From assembly GCF_000010725.1 (NCBI RefSeq), contig NC_013859.1, positions 473,300 through 537,299 on the forward strand: DNA of 64,000 nucleotides. The letters run 5' to 3'. A program made the translations under genes and the position numbers. Shown in pieces: positions 43,484 to 51,939 of the stretch. Source of the DNA: Azospirillum sp. B510. GTDB lineage: Bacteria > Pseudomonadota > Alphaproteobacteria > Azospirillales > Azospirillaceae. The notes under the pieces were generated by a model. The model saw only the letters and a program-made list of their open reading frames with translations. It ran no database searches and was not told the origin of the DNA. Position 1 is the stretch's first letter, and each line of letters starts with the position of its first letter.

Positions 43484-43525
43484 TTCGTTTCCCCCGTCCT
43501 TTCGGCAGCCGCACCGGCCACCCCC

Positions 43526-44470
43526 ATGCTGGACACGATCGTCTCCTCCCTCGACAGCCTCCGCCGCGCGGAAGCGGCGGTGGCGCGCTCGGTGCTGGCC
43601 GATCCGGAGGCCGCGGTGCGCGACAGCCTGGCCCAGCTGGCCGGCAAGGCGGGGGTCAGCGAGCCGTCGGTGCTGCGCTTCTGCCGTTCGACCGGCTTCG
43701 GCGGCTTCCAGGAATTCAAGATCGCGCTGGCCCAGCATCTGGCGGCCGCCGCCGCGCGGGAGGAGGCCGGCGAGCGCCCGACCCCGCTGGTGCGCGACCT
43801 CGCCCCCGGCGACAGCGTCGCCAGCGCGGCGGAAAAGGTGCTGAACCGCTCGATCGACGCGCTGGTGCGCCTGCGCGGCCGGCTCGACACCAACGCCCTG
43901 GAGCGCGCCGCCGCCGCGCTGGCGCGGGCCGGGCGGGTGCAGATCGTCGGTGTCGGCGCCTCGGGCACGGTGGCGCTGGACGCCCACCACAAGCTGTTCC
44001 GCCTGTTGCCGCAGGTCAGCGCCAGCACCGACGCCCATCTCCAGGCGATGGCGGCGGCGACGCTCGGCCCAGGCGACGCCCTGCTGGCGATCTCCAAGAC
44101 CGGGACCAGCGACGAGATCTTCGACGTCGCCGCCATCGCCCGCGACGGCGGGGCGACGGTGATCGCCATCACCGCGTCGGCGACCCCGCTGGCCGAACGC
44201 GCCGACATCCGCCTGACCGTCGATGTCGACGAGGACACCGCCGTCCACACCCCGATGGCCTCGCGCCTGGCCCAGCTCGCGCTGGTCGACGCGCTGACCG
44301 TCGCCGTCGGATTGCAGGCGCCGCCCGGCCTCGACCGCCGTCTCGCCCGCATCAAGGCGGTGCTGGCCGGGCACCACCGCGTGCCCGAGCGGCCCGTCGC
44401 CGTTTCCCCCCTCCCCCGCAAGACCTCCCTCCGGGAAAATTCCCAAAGGCAAACCTCCGAGGAATCCTGA
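43526..44470 (+). CDS. hexR: RpiR-family regulator HexR
   Basis: A 314-residue RpiR-type regulator: N-terminal HTH_6 (residues 1-77, LAGKAGVSEPSVLRFCRSTGFGGFQEFK) and C-terminal SIS sugar-phosphate domain (about 125-255, VGVGASGTVALDAHHKLFRL and ISKTGTSDEIFDVAAIARDG). HexR senses 2-keto-3-deoxy-6-phosphogluconate and controls Entner-Doudoroff and central carbon genes. Support is strong here: a consensus HexR box upstream and an eda-type aldolase gene whose start overlaps its stop by 1 nt. The ~30-residue C-terminal tail is polar and probably disordered. Confidence 0.9.
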   Translation: MLDTIVSSLDSLRRAEAAVARSVLADPEAAVRDSLAQLAGKAGVSEPSVLRFCRSTGFGGFQEFKIALAQHLAAAAAREEAGERPTPLVRDLAPGDSVASAAEKVLNRSIDALVRLRGRLDTNALERAAAALARAGRVQIVGVGASGTVALDAHHKLFRLLPQVSASTDAHLQAMAAATLGPGDALLAISKTGTSDEIFDVAAIARDGGATVIAITASATPLAERADIRLTVDVDEDTAVHTPMASRLAQLALVDALTVAVGLQAPPGLDRRLARIKAVLAGHHRVPERPVAVSPLPRKTSLRENSQRQTSEES

Positions 44471-45123
44471 TGTCCGCCACCCAGACCCCCGCCGAAATCC
44501 TCGACCAGCTCGTCGCCTATGGCGTCGTCCCGGTCATCCGCAACAGCTCCGCCGATCTGGCCCGCACCGCCGTGACCTGGCTGCGCGAAGCCGGCTACGG
44601 CACCTTCGAGATCACCATGACCACCCCCGGCGCCGTCGGCCTGATCGAGGAGCTGTCGGCGGCGGGTGGCGCCCTGATCGGCGCCGGCACGGTCCTGACC
44701 CCCGCCGCCGTCGCCGACGTGGTGAAGGCCGGCGCCCGTTACGTCGTGTCGCCCTGCGTCGTGCCGAAGGTGGCCGCCGCCTGCCGCGACCATGGCGTCG
44801 CCTGCCTGATGGGCGCCCTGACCCCCACCGAGGTGCATGCCGCCATCTCCGCCGGCGCCGACGCCATCAAGATCTTCCCGGCCTCCACCGTCGGCCCGGC
44901 CCACATCAAGGCGCTGAAGTCGGTCTTCCCCGGCGTGCGCTTCGTCCCCACCGGCGGCATCGACGCCACCACCGTCGCCTCCTATGTCGCGGCCGGGGTG
45001 GCCTGCGTCGGCGCCGGCGGCAAGCTGGTCGACGAGGGGCTGGTCAAGAAGGGCGACCGCGAGGCCATCCTCGCCGCCGGACGCCAGCTGATGGACGCCT
45101 ACCGCGCCGCCAAGGCGGCCTGA
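44470..45123 (+). CDS. eda: KDPG/KHG aldolase
   Basis: A 217-residue class I aldolase (TIM barrel) of the KDPG/4-hydroxy-2-oxoglutarate family, which cleaves KDPG to pyruvate and glyceraldehyde-3-phosphate. Schiff-base Lys134 lies in AIKIFPAS, the catalytic Glu in FEIT (Glu47), and GAGTV and SPCVVPKVA are present. Oddity: where E. coli Eda has the phosphate/carboxylate arginine (FEVTLRT), this protein reads FEITMTTP, so Arg is replaced by Thr; a related substrate cannot be excluded. GAGGA lies upstream, and the ATG overlaps the hexR stop by one base. Part of the HexR unit. Confidence 0.88.
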   Translation: MSATQTPAEILDQLVAYGVVPVIRNSSADLARTAVTWLREAGYGTFEITMTTPGAVGLIEELSAAGGALIGAGTVLTPAAVADVVKAGARYVVSPCVVPKVAAACRDHGVACLMGALTPTEVHAAISAGADAIKIFPASTVGPAHIKALKSVFPGVRFVPTGGIDATTVASYVAAGVACVGAGGKLVDEGLVKKGDREAILAAGRQLMDAYRAAKAA

Positions 45124-45132
45124 GGCCGGAGC

Positions 45133-45164
45133 GGGGTGGGGGTGGGGACCGCCTCCCCCACCCC
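45133..45164 (+). terminator. GC-rich hairpin after eda
   Basis: Stem GGGGTGGGGG / CCCCCACCCC with a 12-nt loop, 10 bp after the eda stop. It lacks a T-tract, so termination would be weak or Rho-aided. Confidence 0.5.
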
Positions 45165-45250
45165 ACCGCCCGATCGACCAACCGGCCGCCCGGCCAGCCG
45201 ACACATCCCAGCAATGCCCGACCATTTTGCGCGACTTTTCACGCCCGCCC

Positions 45251-45280
45251 TTGACGGGCGCGGCGCTTTGCCCACATAAG
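45251..45280 (+). promoter_or_regulatory. Possible sigma-70 promoter of the RNase J-like gene
   Basis: TTGACG at 45251-45256 and CATAAG at 45275-45280 with an 18-nt spacer, about 115 bp before the start codon. The -35 is good and the -10 is poor. Confidence 0.35.
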
Positions 45281-45394
45281 TCTTCATAGAAACATCAAGG
45301 ACTTTCGGCGGTTTGCCGTCCGACTTCCCCGCCTTCACATCCGACCAGCCGTCCGACGGCCGCCGCATGGCGCCTCCGGCAAGGTCTCCCACCC

Positions 45395-46987
45395 ATGACG
45401 GACCCCGCATCGACGAGCGATGCACGCCGTCCGGCAGCGTCGAATGCCGGCTTTTACGAGACGTACGACAGAGGCATGACATTTGATTCACGGCGGCGCC
45501 GGATGGCGCCGAACAACCGCGCACGCAACCAGCGTCCGCGTGAGGACTTCGACGGCGCCCGCCCGCCCGTCAGCGCGGCGCATGGCGGCGGCCCCACCGG
45601 CCCGGTTCCGGGCAAGGACGAGATCCTGTTCCTTCCGCTGGGCGGCTGTTCCCGCATCGGCATGAACATGGCGCTCTACGGCCATGCCGGCAAATGGCTG
45701 ATCGTCGATGCCGGCGTCGCCTTCGTCGGCGACGAGATGCCCGGCATCGACAGCCTGATGGCCGATCCGACCTTCATCGAGGAGCGGATGCAGGACGTCG
45801 TCGGGCTGGTGGTGACCCACGCGCACGAGGATCATATCGGCGCGATCCATCACCTGTGGCCGCGCCTGCGCTGCCCGATCCATGCCAGCCCCTTCGCCTC
45901 GCACATCATCCGCGAGCGGTTGAAGGAAAAGGGCGCGCATCGCGCCGCCAAGGTGCAGACCTTCGAGATCGGCGACACGCTGACCATCGGTCCCTTCCGG
46001 ATCGAGACCATCGCCGTCACCCATTCGATCCCCGAACCGATGTCGCTGGCGATCCGCACGGCGGCCGGCACGGTGCTGCACACCGGTGACTGGAAGTTCG
46101 ACCCCGATCCGCTGATCGGCCGCACCACCGATTTCCGGGCGCTGAAGCGGCTGGGCGACGAGGGGCTGCTCGCCATGATGTGCGACAGCACCAACGCCGA
46201 CGTTCCCGGTTCGACCGGGTCGGAGGCCGACGCCCGCGCCGGCCTGATGGCGGCCTTCGCCGGCCGGTCGGGCGCCATCGCGGTGACCGGCTTCGCCTCC
46301 AACGTCGCCCGCATGACCGCGGTGGCGGAAGCGGCGGCGGCGGTCGGGCGCAAGGTGGTTCTGGTCGGCCGCTCCATGCTGCGCATGGAGAAGGCGGCGC
46401 AGGCCTGCGGCTATCTCGACCATGTGCCGGAATTCATGGATGTCCGCGAGGCGTCCTGGACCCCGCGTGAGAATCTGGTCTTCCTGTGCACCGGCAGCCA
46501 GGGCGAGGAACGGGCGGCGCTGAGCCGTCTGGCCCGCAACGAGCATCGCGACCTCTGGCTGGAAGAGGGCGACACCGTCATCTTCTCCGCCCGCACCATC
46601 CCCGGCAACGAGGAGGCGCTGGCGGAAATCCATGAGCACCTGCGCGGCATGGGGGTGGAGATCGTCACCCCGGCCGACGCGCCGGTCCATGTCTCCGGCC
46701 ACCCGAAACGCGACGACCTCGCCCGCATGTATGGGCTGGTGCGTCCCCGCTTCGCCGTGCCGGTCCATGGCACCATCGAGCATATGGAGGCCCACGCCCG
46801 CCTCGCCCGTTCCTGCGGCGTCGAACGCGCCCTGGTGCCGGAGGACGGCGACATCCTGCGCATCGCGAAGGAGGGCACCCGCGTGATCGCCCATATCGAG
46901 CCCAAGCGCCTCGCCAACACCGGACGGGAGCTGATCTCCTGGGTTCCCCCCGCCGCGCAAGCGGAAGCGGAACGGGTCGCGGCCTGA
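45395..46987 (+). CDS. RNase J-type metallo-beta-lactamase/beta-CASP protein, short form
   Basis: A 530-residue protein of the RNase J family. After a basic, polar N-terminal tail of about 70 residues it starts the core DEILFLPLGGCSRIGMNMALYG; the zinc motif is THAHEDHIGAI (His142, His144, Asp146, His147), followed by VLHTGDWKFD, MMCDSTNAD, LCTGSQGEERAA and VHVSGHPKRDDLARM. The chain ends soon after GDILRIAKEGTRVIAH, where alphaproteobacterial RNase J continues into a C-terminal domain of about 100 residues needed for dimerisation, so that domain is absent. It may be a plasmid-borne paralogue with altered activity. ATGs at 45476 and 45503 are alternative starts that would shorten the tail. 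Confidence 0.85.
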   Translation: MTDPASTSDARRPAASNAGFYETYDRGMTFDSRRRRMAPNNRARNQRPREDFDGARPPVSAAHGGGPTGPVPGKDEILFLPLGGCSRIGMNMALYGHAGKWLIVDAGVAFVGDEMPGIDSLMADPTFIEERMQDVVGLVVTHAHEDHIGAIHHLWPRLRCPIHASPFASHIIRERLKEKGAHRAAKVQTFEIGDTLTIGPFRIETIAVTHSIPEPMSLAIRTAAGTVLHTGDWKFDPDPLIGRTTDFRALKRLGDEGLLAMMCDSTNADVPGSTGSEADARAGLMAAFAGRSGAIAVTGFASNVARMTAVAEAAAAVGRKVVLVGRSMLRMEKAAQACGYLDHVPEFMDVREASWTPRENLVFLCTGSQGEERAALSRLARNEHRDLWLEEGDTVIFSARTIPGNEEALAEIHEHLRGMGVEIVTPADAPVHVSGHPKRDDLARMYGLVRPRFAVPVHGTIEHMEAHARLARSCGVERALVPEDGDILRIAKEGTRVIAHIEPKRLANTGRELISWVPPAAQAEAERVAA

Positions 46988-47010
46988 CCGCCTGCGCGTC
47001 CTGGACATGC

Positions 47011-47058
47011 AAAAGCGAACGGGTCCCGTGGGATGTCCCACGGGACCCGTTCGCTTTT
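47011..47058. terminator. Long perfect palindrome between convergent genes
   Basis: Two 23-nt arms, AAAAGCGAACGGGTCCCGTG plus GGA and its exact reverse complement, separated by 2 nt, with A and T tracts at the ends. It lies between the RNase J-like and cstA stops and should end transcription from both sides. Its core GTGGGATGTCCCAC is a one-centre variant of the palindrome found at 49085, 55207 and 59601. Confidence 0.85.
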
Positions 47059-47071
47059 TACACCGGAACCC

Positions 47072-48877
47072 TCATTCCGCCGGGGTGGCGACCATCGGCA
47101 CCTCGATGGCGCGGGTTTGCAGCAGGTCCTTCCACTTCCTGAGCGCGGCGATCAGGATGACGAAGCCCAGCGCCAGCATGATGATCGAGATGCCGGCGTT
47201 GAAGGGGTTGTAGCCCTTGGACGCCGTGTTCAGATAGACGTTGGCGATCATCCAGTAGCCGGCGGCGTTCACCGTGACGAACAGGTAGGCCAGCGGGATC
47301 AGGCAGGTCAGCATATAGACCCGCTTCTGGGCCAGCCGCAGGATGATGGTGGCGCCGATGATCAGGCCGACCGAGGCCATCAGCTGGTTGGACACGCCGA
47401 ACAGGGCCCAGACCGAGTTGATGTCGCCCGACGTCAGCAGATAACCCCAGGCGACGCAGGCGATGACGCTGGCGATGATCGATCCGGGAACCCAGTCCAG
47501 CCGCTTCATCGGGGCATAGAGGTCACCCAGCAGATCCTGGATCAGGTAACGGGCGACGCGGGTGCCGCTGTCCACCGCGGTCAGGATGAACACCGCCTCG
47601 AACATCACGACGAACTGGAAGAAGTAGGAGGCGAGGCTGTTGAACCACGGCACGCGGGTGAAGATCTCGGTCATGCCGACCGCCAGCGTCACAGCGCCTC
47701 CGGTGCGGCCATAGAGGTCGAGGCCGATGTCCTGGCTCAGCCGCGGCAGGTCGACGACGTCCATGCCCAGGGCCTTGAAGGCGGCCGGCGCCGAGTTGAT
47801 GGCGAAGTAGTCGGCCGGATGCAGCGAGGTGGCGGCGATCAGCGCCATGACGCCGACCAGGCATTCCGCCAGCATGCCGCCGAAGGCCACCGGGCGGATG
47901 TCGCTCCACTTGTCGATCAGCTTGGGCGTGGTGCCCGAGCCGATGAAGGCATGGAAGCCGGAGATGGCGCCACAGGCGATGGTGATCGAGATGAAGGGCC
48001 AGACCGGGCCGTTCAGCACCGGGCCGCCGCCATGGATGAAGTCGGTCAGGGCGGGAAAGCGGATCTCGGGGTTGATGAAGACGACGCCGACGACCAGCGC
48101 CCCAAACACGCCGATCTTCATGAAGCTCGACAGATAGCCGCGCGGGGTCAGCAGCATCCACACCGGCAGCGCCGTGGCGAAGAAGGCGTAGACCGGCAGG
48201 GCGACGGCCACGGTTTCGGCATGCAGCGTCAGCCAGTCGCCCAGCATCGTGCCCTGGATGTAGGGGCCGGCGAAGACCGAGGCGGCGATGGCGGCGATGC
48301 CGACCTGGGTGGCGCCCTTGGACGAGCCGGTGACACGCTCATAAAGGCCGAGCGCGATGGCGATGGGGATCGTCATGAACACCGCGAAGGTGCCCCAGGC
48401 GTTGCGTTCCAGGGCATGGACGACGACCATCGACAGGCCGGCCATGGTGATGGTGATGATGAACAGCATCGCCAGACCGGTGCACCAGCCGGCCACCGGG
48501 CCGAGTTCGACCTTGGCGACCTCGGACAGCGACTGTCCCTTGTGCTTCATCGAGGCGAACAGCACGACGGTGTCATGCACCGCACCGCCGATGACGCAGC
48601 CGATCAGCAGCCACAGGAAACTCGGCAGATAGCCGAACTGGGCGGCCAGCACCGGGCCGACCAGCGGGCCGGCGGCGGCGATGGCGGCGAAATGCTGGCC
48701 GGCATTCACCCATTTCTTGGTGGGTACATAATTCTTGCCGTCCTCCAGCAGGTGGGACGGGGTGACTTCCGAATCGTCGGCACGGAGAACCTTGCGCACG
48801 AAGAACACGCCATAGAAGCGGTAGCAGAGCGCAAGAATGCAGAGTGTCGCGATCACAAAGGTTAGGGCGTGATCCAT
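47072..48877 (-). CDS. cstA: Carbon starvation CstA-family pyruvate/peptide transporter
   Basis: A 601-residue inner-membrane protein with about 15-16 TM segments, of the CstA/BtsT family. Conserved parts include DDSEVTPSHLLEDGKNYVPT, NAGQHFAAIAAAGPLVGPVLAAQFG, GAVHDTVVLFASMKHKGQS, SGFHAFIGSGTTPKLID and the C-terminal GVSNQLMASVGLI. E. coli members import pyruvate (BtsT, CstA). ATG at 48877 with AGGAGAG upstream. Near it lie a ybdD-type gene and a BtsS/BtsR-like system, and six BtsR-like sites lie upstream, so pyruvate uptake under BtsSR control is the best reading. Confidence 0.92.
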   Translation of the reverse strand: MDHALTFVIATLCILALCYRFYGVFFVRKVLRADDSEVTPSHLLEDGKNYVPTKKWVNAGQHFAAIAAAGPLVGPVLAAQFGYLPSFLWLLIGCVIGGAVHDTVVLFASMKHKGQSLSEVAKVELGPVAGWCTGLAMLFIITITMAGLSMVVVHALERNAWGTFAVFMTIPIAIALGLYERVTGSSKGATQVGIAAIAASVFAGPYIQGTMLGDWLTLHAETVAVALPVYAFFATALPVWMLLTPRGYLSSFMKIGVFGALVVGVVFINPEIRFPALTDFIHGGGPVLNGPVWPFISITIACGAISGFHAFIGSGTTPKLIDKWSDIRPVAFGGMLAECLVGVMALIAATSLHPADYFAINSAPAAFKALGMDVVDLPRLSQDIGLDLYGRTGGAVTLAVGMTEIFTRVPWFNSLASYFFQFVVMFEAVFILTAVDSGTRVARYLIQDLLGDLYAPMKRLDWVPGSIIASVIACVAWGYLLTSGDINSVWALFGVSNQLMASVGLIIGATIILRLAQKRVYMLTCLIPLAYLFVTVNAAGYWMIANVYLNTASKGYNPFNAGISIIMLALGFVILIAALRKWKDLLQTRAIEVPMVATPAE

Positions 48878-48947
48878 GACGGCTCTCCTGAAAGGGACCT
48901 GCCCCAGGGTCTACGCCGCCCGCGTAAGGTCGTGTGGGTGAATACCG

Positions 48948-49046
48948 CGAGCGGCGGCCGGGACGTGGCGAGCGGTCTCCGGGCGGGGGCGAGCGGCGCC
49001 GCTCAAGCCCCGGAATGCGCCGCTCGAACCGCCAGACCGCCGCTCG
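48948..49046. promoter_or_regulatory. Six-site BtsR-like operator array between cstA and ybdD
   Basis: Three copies read toward cstA on the minus strand (48948-48955 GCCGCTCG, 48969-48976 ACCGCTCG, 48990-48997 GCCGCTCG) and three read toward ybdD on the plus strand (48998-49005 GCCGCTCA, 49019-49026 and 49039-49046 GCCGCTCG). Spacing within each set is 21, 21 and 21, 20 bp. The E. coli BtsR/YehT motif, from memory, is ACC(G/A)CT(C/T)A repeated directly with a 13-bp spacer, which is the same 21-bp period. The array is symmetric about 48997 and its outer 13-bp arms (48945-48957, 49037-49049) are exact inverted repeats. Confidence 0.65.
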
Positions 49047-49084
49047 CGGGGAAGCGGACCATCGCATGCCACGGCGGCGCTATG

Positions 49085-49098
49085 GTGGGACGTCCCAC
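49085..49098. repeat. Dispersed palindrome, copy 2
   Basis: GTGGGACGTCCCAC, a perfect 14-nt palindrome, 27 bp before the ybdD start. Same core as the copies at 55207 and 59601. Confidence 0.65.
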
Positions 49099-49125
49099 AT
49101 CGCCACTCCCGCCAGAGCCTCCCCG

Positions 49126-49320
49126 ATGAGCACGCCCCGCCCCCGCACCCCGCTGCACCAGACGCTCGCCAACCTGCGCCGGCTGTTCAACGACGATTCC
49201 TATGAACGCTACCGCGAGGCCCAGGCACGGATCGCTCCGGACGAGCCGCTGCTTGACCGTCAGGCGTTCCAGGCACGGCAAATCCTGATGACGCTGGGGC
49301 GTGGCTGCTGCGGCCGGTAG
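49126..49320 (+). CDS. YbdD/YjiX-family small protein (DUF466)
   Basis: A 64-residue protein of the YbdD/YjiX type, known as a small partner of CstA-family transporters and needed for pyruvate uptake by some of them. It shows the family plan: an N-terminal helix, DDSYERYREAQ, then PLLDRQAFQARQ and a C-terminal Cys pair (GRGCCGR). In most genomes it lies directly after cstA on the same strand; here it is divergent from cstA, sharing the 248-bp gap with the six-site array. ATG at 49126; the longer reading frame upstream covers the operator. Only a weak ribosome site is visible. Confidence 0.78.
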   Translation: MSTPRPRTPLHQTLANLRRLFNDDSYERYREAQARIAPDEPLLDRQAFQARQILMTLGRGCCGR

Positions 49321-49376
49321 GGTGAACCGGTGAACACCCCCCCGAAAGCGGTTCCACCCTGTTCCACCCCCAGCCC

Positions 49377-50132
49377 TCAGCCCATCCCGAGCCGCTCCTT
49401 CAGCGCGCCCAGGAAGCGCCGGCTGACCGGCACCGCATGGCCGCCGATGGTCTGGATCTCCGCCAGCCCACCATCGGCGAAGCGGATTTCCCGGATGCGC
49501 TCGGGATTGACCAGATACTGGCGGTGGCAGCGGAACAGCTGGCTCTTTTCCTGGATGGTGTGCAGGGTCAGCTCGGTGAAGCGCTCCTGCCCGTCCTCCC
49601 CCACCACATAGACCCCGGCGGGGCGGGAGACGACATATTCCACATCGGCCAGCTTCATCAGGGTGATGCGGTTGACGCCGGTGCAGGGGATGTGACGCAG
49701 TTCCGCCGCTCCCGGCAGCACGGCGACCTCCTGCGGGGCGCGCTGGCGGCGCAGGCGCTGCAACGTCTTCTCCAGCCGCGCCGGATCGGCCGGCTTCAGC
49801 AGATAGTCGAAGGCGTGCTCCTCGAAGGCCTGGACGGCATAGTCGTCATGGGCGGTCAGGAAGACGATGCGCGGCATCCGTTCGGGATCCAGCATGCCCA
49901 GCATCTCCAGCCCGCTGACCCGCGGCATCTGGATGTCGAGGAAGACGATGTCGGGTGCCTGCCGGTTGATGGCGCCGATCGCCTCGATGGCGTTGGCGCA
50001 TTCGCCGACGATGCGGATGTCGGCGGCCTCCTCCAGCATCCGGCGCAGCTCCTCGCGCGCCAGCGGCTCGTCATCGACGATCAGGACGGTCATGGCGGGG
50101 GGCGTGGCGGGGGACATCGCAGGGGGCATCAT
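49377..50132 (-). CDS. btsR: LytTR-type response regulator (BtsR-like)
   Basis: A 251-residue response regulator: receiver (Asp66 in VFLDIQMPRVSGLEMLGMLD) and C-terminal LytTR DNA-binding domain (FTELTLHTIQEKSQLFRCHR then QYLVNPERIREIRF and VPVSRRFLGALKERLG). It follows E. coli BtsR (YehT) closely along its length, including RHIPCTG and FEEHAFDYLLKP (comparison from memory). Its first ATG (50132) overlaps the kinase stop (ATGA), which supports coupled translation; an in-frame ATG at 50093 fits the BtsR N terminus better (TVLIVDDEP). Likely binds the array between cstA and ybdD. Confidence 0.9.
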   Translation of the reverse strand: MMPPAMSPATPPAMTVLIVDDEPLAREELRRMLEEAADIRIVGECANAIEAIGAINRQAPDIVFLDIQMPRVSGLEMLGMLDPERMPRIVFLTAHDDYAVQAFEEHAFDYLLKPADPARLEKTLQRLRRQRAPQEVAVLPGAAELRHIPCTGVNRITLMKLADVEYVVSRPAGVYVVGEDGQERFTELTLHTIQEKSQLFRCHRQYLVNPERIREIRFADGGLAEIQTIGGHAVPVSRRFLGALKERLGMG

Positions 50133-51826
50133 GCGGGCACCGCTTCCTCAAGAGGCAGACGCAGGGTGACGCGGGTGAAGGCATCGGGATCGCAGGCGAT
50201 GGAGACGCCATAGGCGTCACCGTAGCGGTTGCGGATGCGGCGGTCGACGATGGTCATTCCCAGCCCGTCGCCGCCCGGCTTGGCCTCATAGAGCCCGGCA
50301 TTATCCTCCACCGACAGCAGCAAATCGCCACCCTCGCGCCGGGCGGCGATGCGCACCCGCCCGTCCTCCAGCAGTTGCGCCGTGCCGTGCTTGATCGCGT
50401 TCTCGACCAGCGGCTGGAGCGAGAAGGCCGGCAGCCGGGCGGAACGCAACCCGTCCGGCACGTCGATCTCCACCGCCAGCCGGCCGGTGAAGCGGGCCAG
50501 CTCGATCTGGAGATAGGCGTTCACATGCTCCACCTCGTCGCCCAGCGTCGCCGTCTCGCTCGGGCGCTTCAGGTTCTTGCGGAAGAAGGTGGACAGGTTC
50601 TGCACCAGCTGGCGCGCCCGTTCCGGATCGTTGCGGATGACGGCGGAGATGGTGTTCAGCGCATTGAACAGGAAATGCGGGTTGACCTGGGCATGCAGCA
50701 GCTTGATCTCCGACTGCGCCAGCAGCGCCTTCTGCTGCTCGTAGCGCCCGGCCAGGATCTGGTTGGACAGCAGCCGCGCCACCCCCTCCCCCAGCGTGCG
50801 GTTGATGGTGGAGAAGATCTTGGTCTTCGGCTCATACAGCTTGATGGTGCCGATCACCCCGCCCTCCTCCCCGACCAACGGGATCACCAGCGCCGCCCCC
50901 AGCCGGCAGCTCGGGCTGATCGAGCAGCGATAGGCCACCTCGTTGCCGTCGGCATAGATGACCTGATTGTTGGCGATGGCCTGATGGGTCTGGGGCGAGC
51001 TGATCGGCGTGCCCGGCAGATGATGGTCGTCGCCCATGCCGATGAAGGCCAGCAGCTTCTCGCGGTCGGTGATGGCGACGGCGCCGACGCCGGTCTCCTC
51101 GAAGATGATGCGGGCGACACGGGTGCTGTTCTCGCTGTTGAAGCCGCCGCGCAGCACCCCGTCGCAGCGCGCGGCGATCTTCAGCGCCTTGGCGGAAAAG
51201 GCGCTGGACTGCTTCTCGTCCAGCACCCGGCGTTCCAGCAGGATGCGCATGAACAGGGCCGCCCCCAGCGTATTGGCGACGATCATCGGCGCCGCCACCA
51301 CCTCCACCAGATGCAGTGCCGCCTCGAAGGGGCGGGCCACCGCCAGGATGATCAGCATCTGCACCAGTTCCGCCAGGAAGGTGACGGCGCCGACGCGCAA
51401 CGGGTTGAACAGCGGCTCGATCCGCCCGTGGCTGATCATGTGGCGGTGGACCAGCCCGCCGATCAGCCCCTCCGCCATGGTGGAGATGGCGCAGGCCAGC
51501 GCCGACATGCCGCCCAGCGAATAGCGGTGCAGTCCCCCGGTCAGCCCGACCGCCAGCCCCACCGACGGCCCGCCGAAAATGCCGCCCAGCACCGCCCCGA
51601 TGGCGCGGGTGTTGGCGATGCTGTCGTCGATGTGCAGGCCGAAATAGGTCCCCATGATGCAGAAGATCGAGAAGATCACATAGCAGGCCAGCTTGTGCGG
51701 CCAGCGCACCGTCACATGGGTCAGCGGCAGGAACAGCGGCGTCCGGCTCATCAGATAGGCGATCACCAAATAGACGCACATCTGCTGAAGCAGGGAGAGG
51801 ACCAGGGTGAAGGGCTCGGGAAGCAT
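50129..51826 (-). CDS. btsS: LytS-family sensor kinase (BtsS-like)
   Basis: A 565-residue membrane kinase: 5TM Lyt sensor domain (residues about 5-200, GGIFGGPSVGLAVGLTGGLHRYSLGG), GAF-like domain (about 220-350, with IYADGNEVAYRCSISPSCRLG), His_kinase domain with His384 in QVNPHFLFNALNTIS, and HATPase (LQPLVENAIKHG, GDGLGMTIVDRRI). BtsS in E. coli is a high-affinity pyruvate receptor. The kinase-regulator pair, CstA and YbdD are all within 5 kb, a complete pyruvate-sensing and uptake module. ATG at 51826; the ribosome site is weak. Confidence 0.9.
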   Translation of the reverse strand: MLPEPFTLVLSLLQQMCVYLVIAYLMSRTPLFLPLTHVTVRWPHKLACYVIFSIFCIMGTYFGLHIDDSIANTRAIGAVLGGIFGGPSVGLAVGLTGGLHRYSLGGMSALACAISTMAEGLIGGLVHRHMISHGRIEPLFNPLRVGAVTFLAELVQMLIILAVARPFEAALHLVEVVAAPMIVANTLGAALFMRILLERRVLDEKQSSAFSAKALKIAARCDGVLRGGFNSENSTRVARIIFEETGVGAVAITDREKLLAFIGMGDDHHLPGTPISSPQTHQAIANNQVIYADGNEVAYRCSISPSCRLGAALVIPLVGEEGGVIGTIKLYEPKTKIFSTINRTLGEGVARLLSNQILAGRYEQQKALLAQSEIKLLHAQVNPHFLFNALNTISAVIRNDPERARQLVQNLSTFFRKNLKRPSETATLGDEVEHVNAYLQIELARFTGRLAVEIDVPDGLRSARLPAFSLQPLVENAIKHGTAQLLEDGRVRIAARREGGDLLLSVEDNAGLYEAKPGGDGLGMTIVDRRIRNRYGDAYGVSIACDPDAFTRVTLRLPLEEAVPA

Positions 51827-51939
51827 GGCGGTTTTCCAGCGGCGGCATTTGGACGGCCTTGGGCGGCCCAGATGCCCGCCATCCTACACCGGCCGGATCC
51901 CGCCGCCGATGGGACATCCTTTCACCCCGCCGCCACCCC

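Noticed and set aside
45099..45524. 141-codon minus-strand ORF between eda and the RNase J-like gene
   Set aside because: No ribosome site or family pattern, and it overlaps the start of the RNase J-like gene in antisense.
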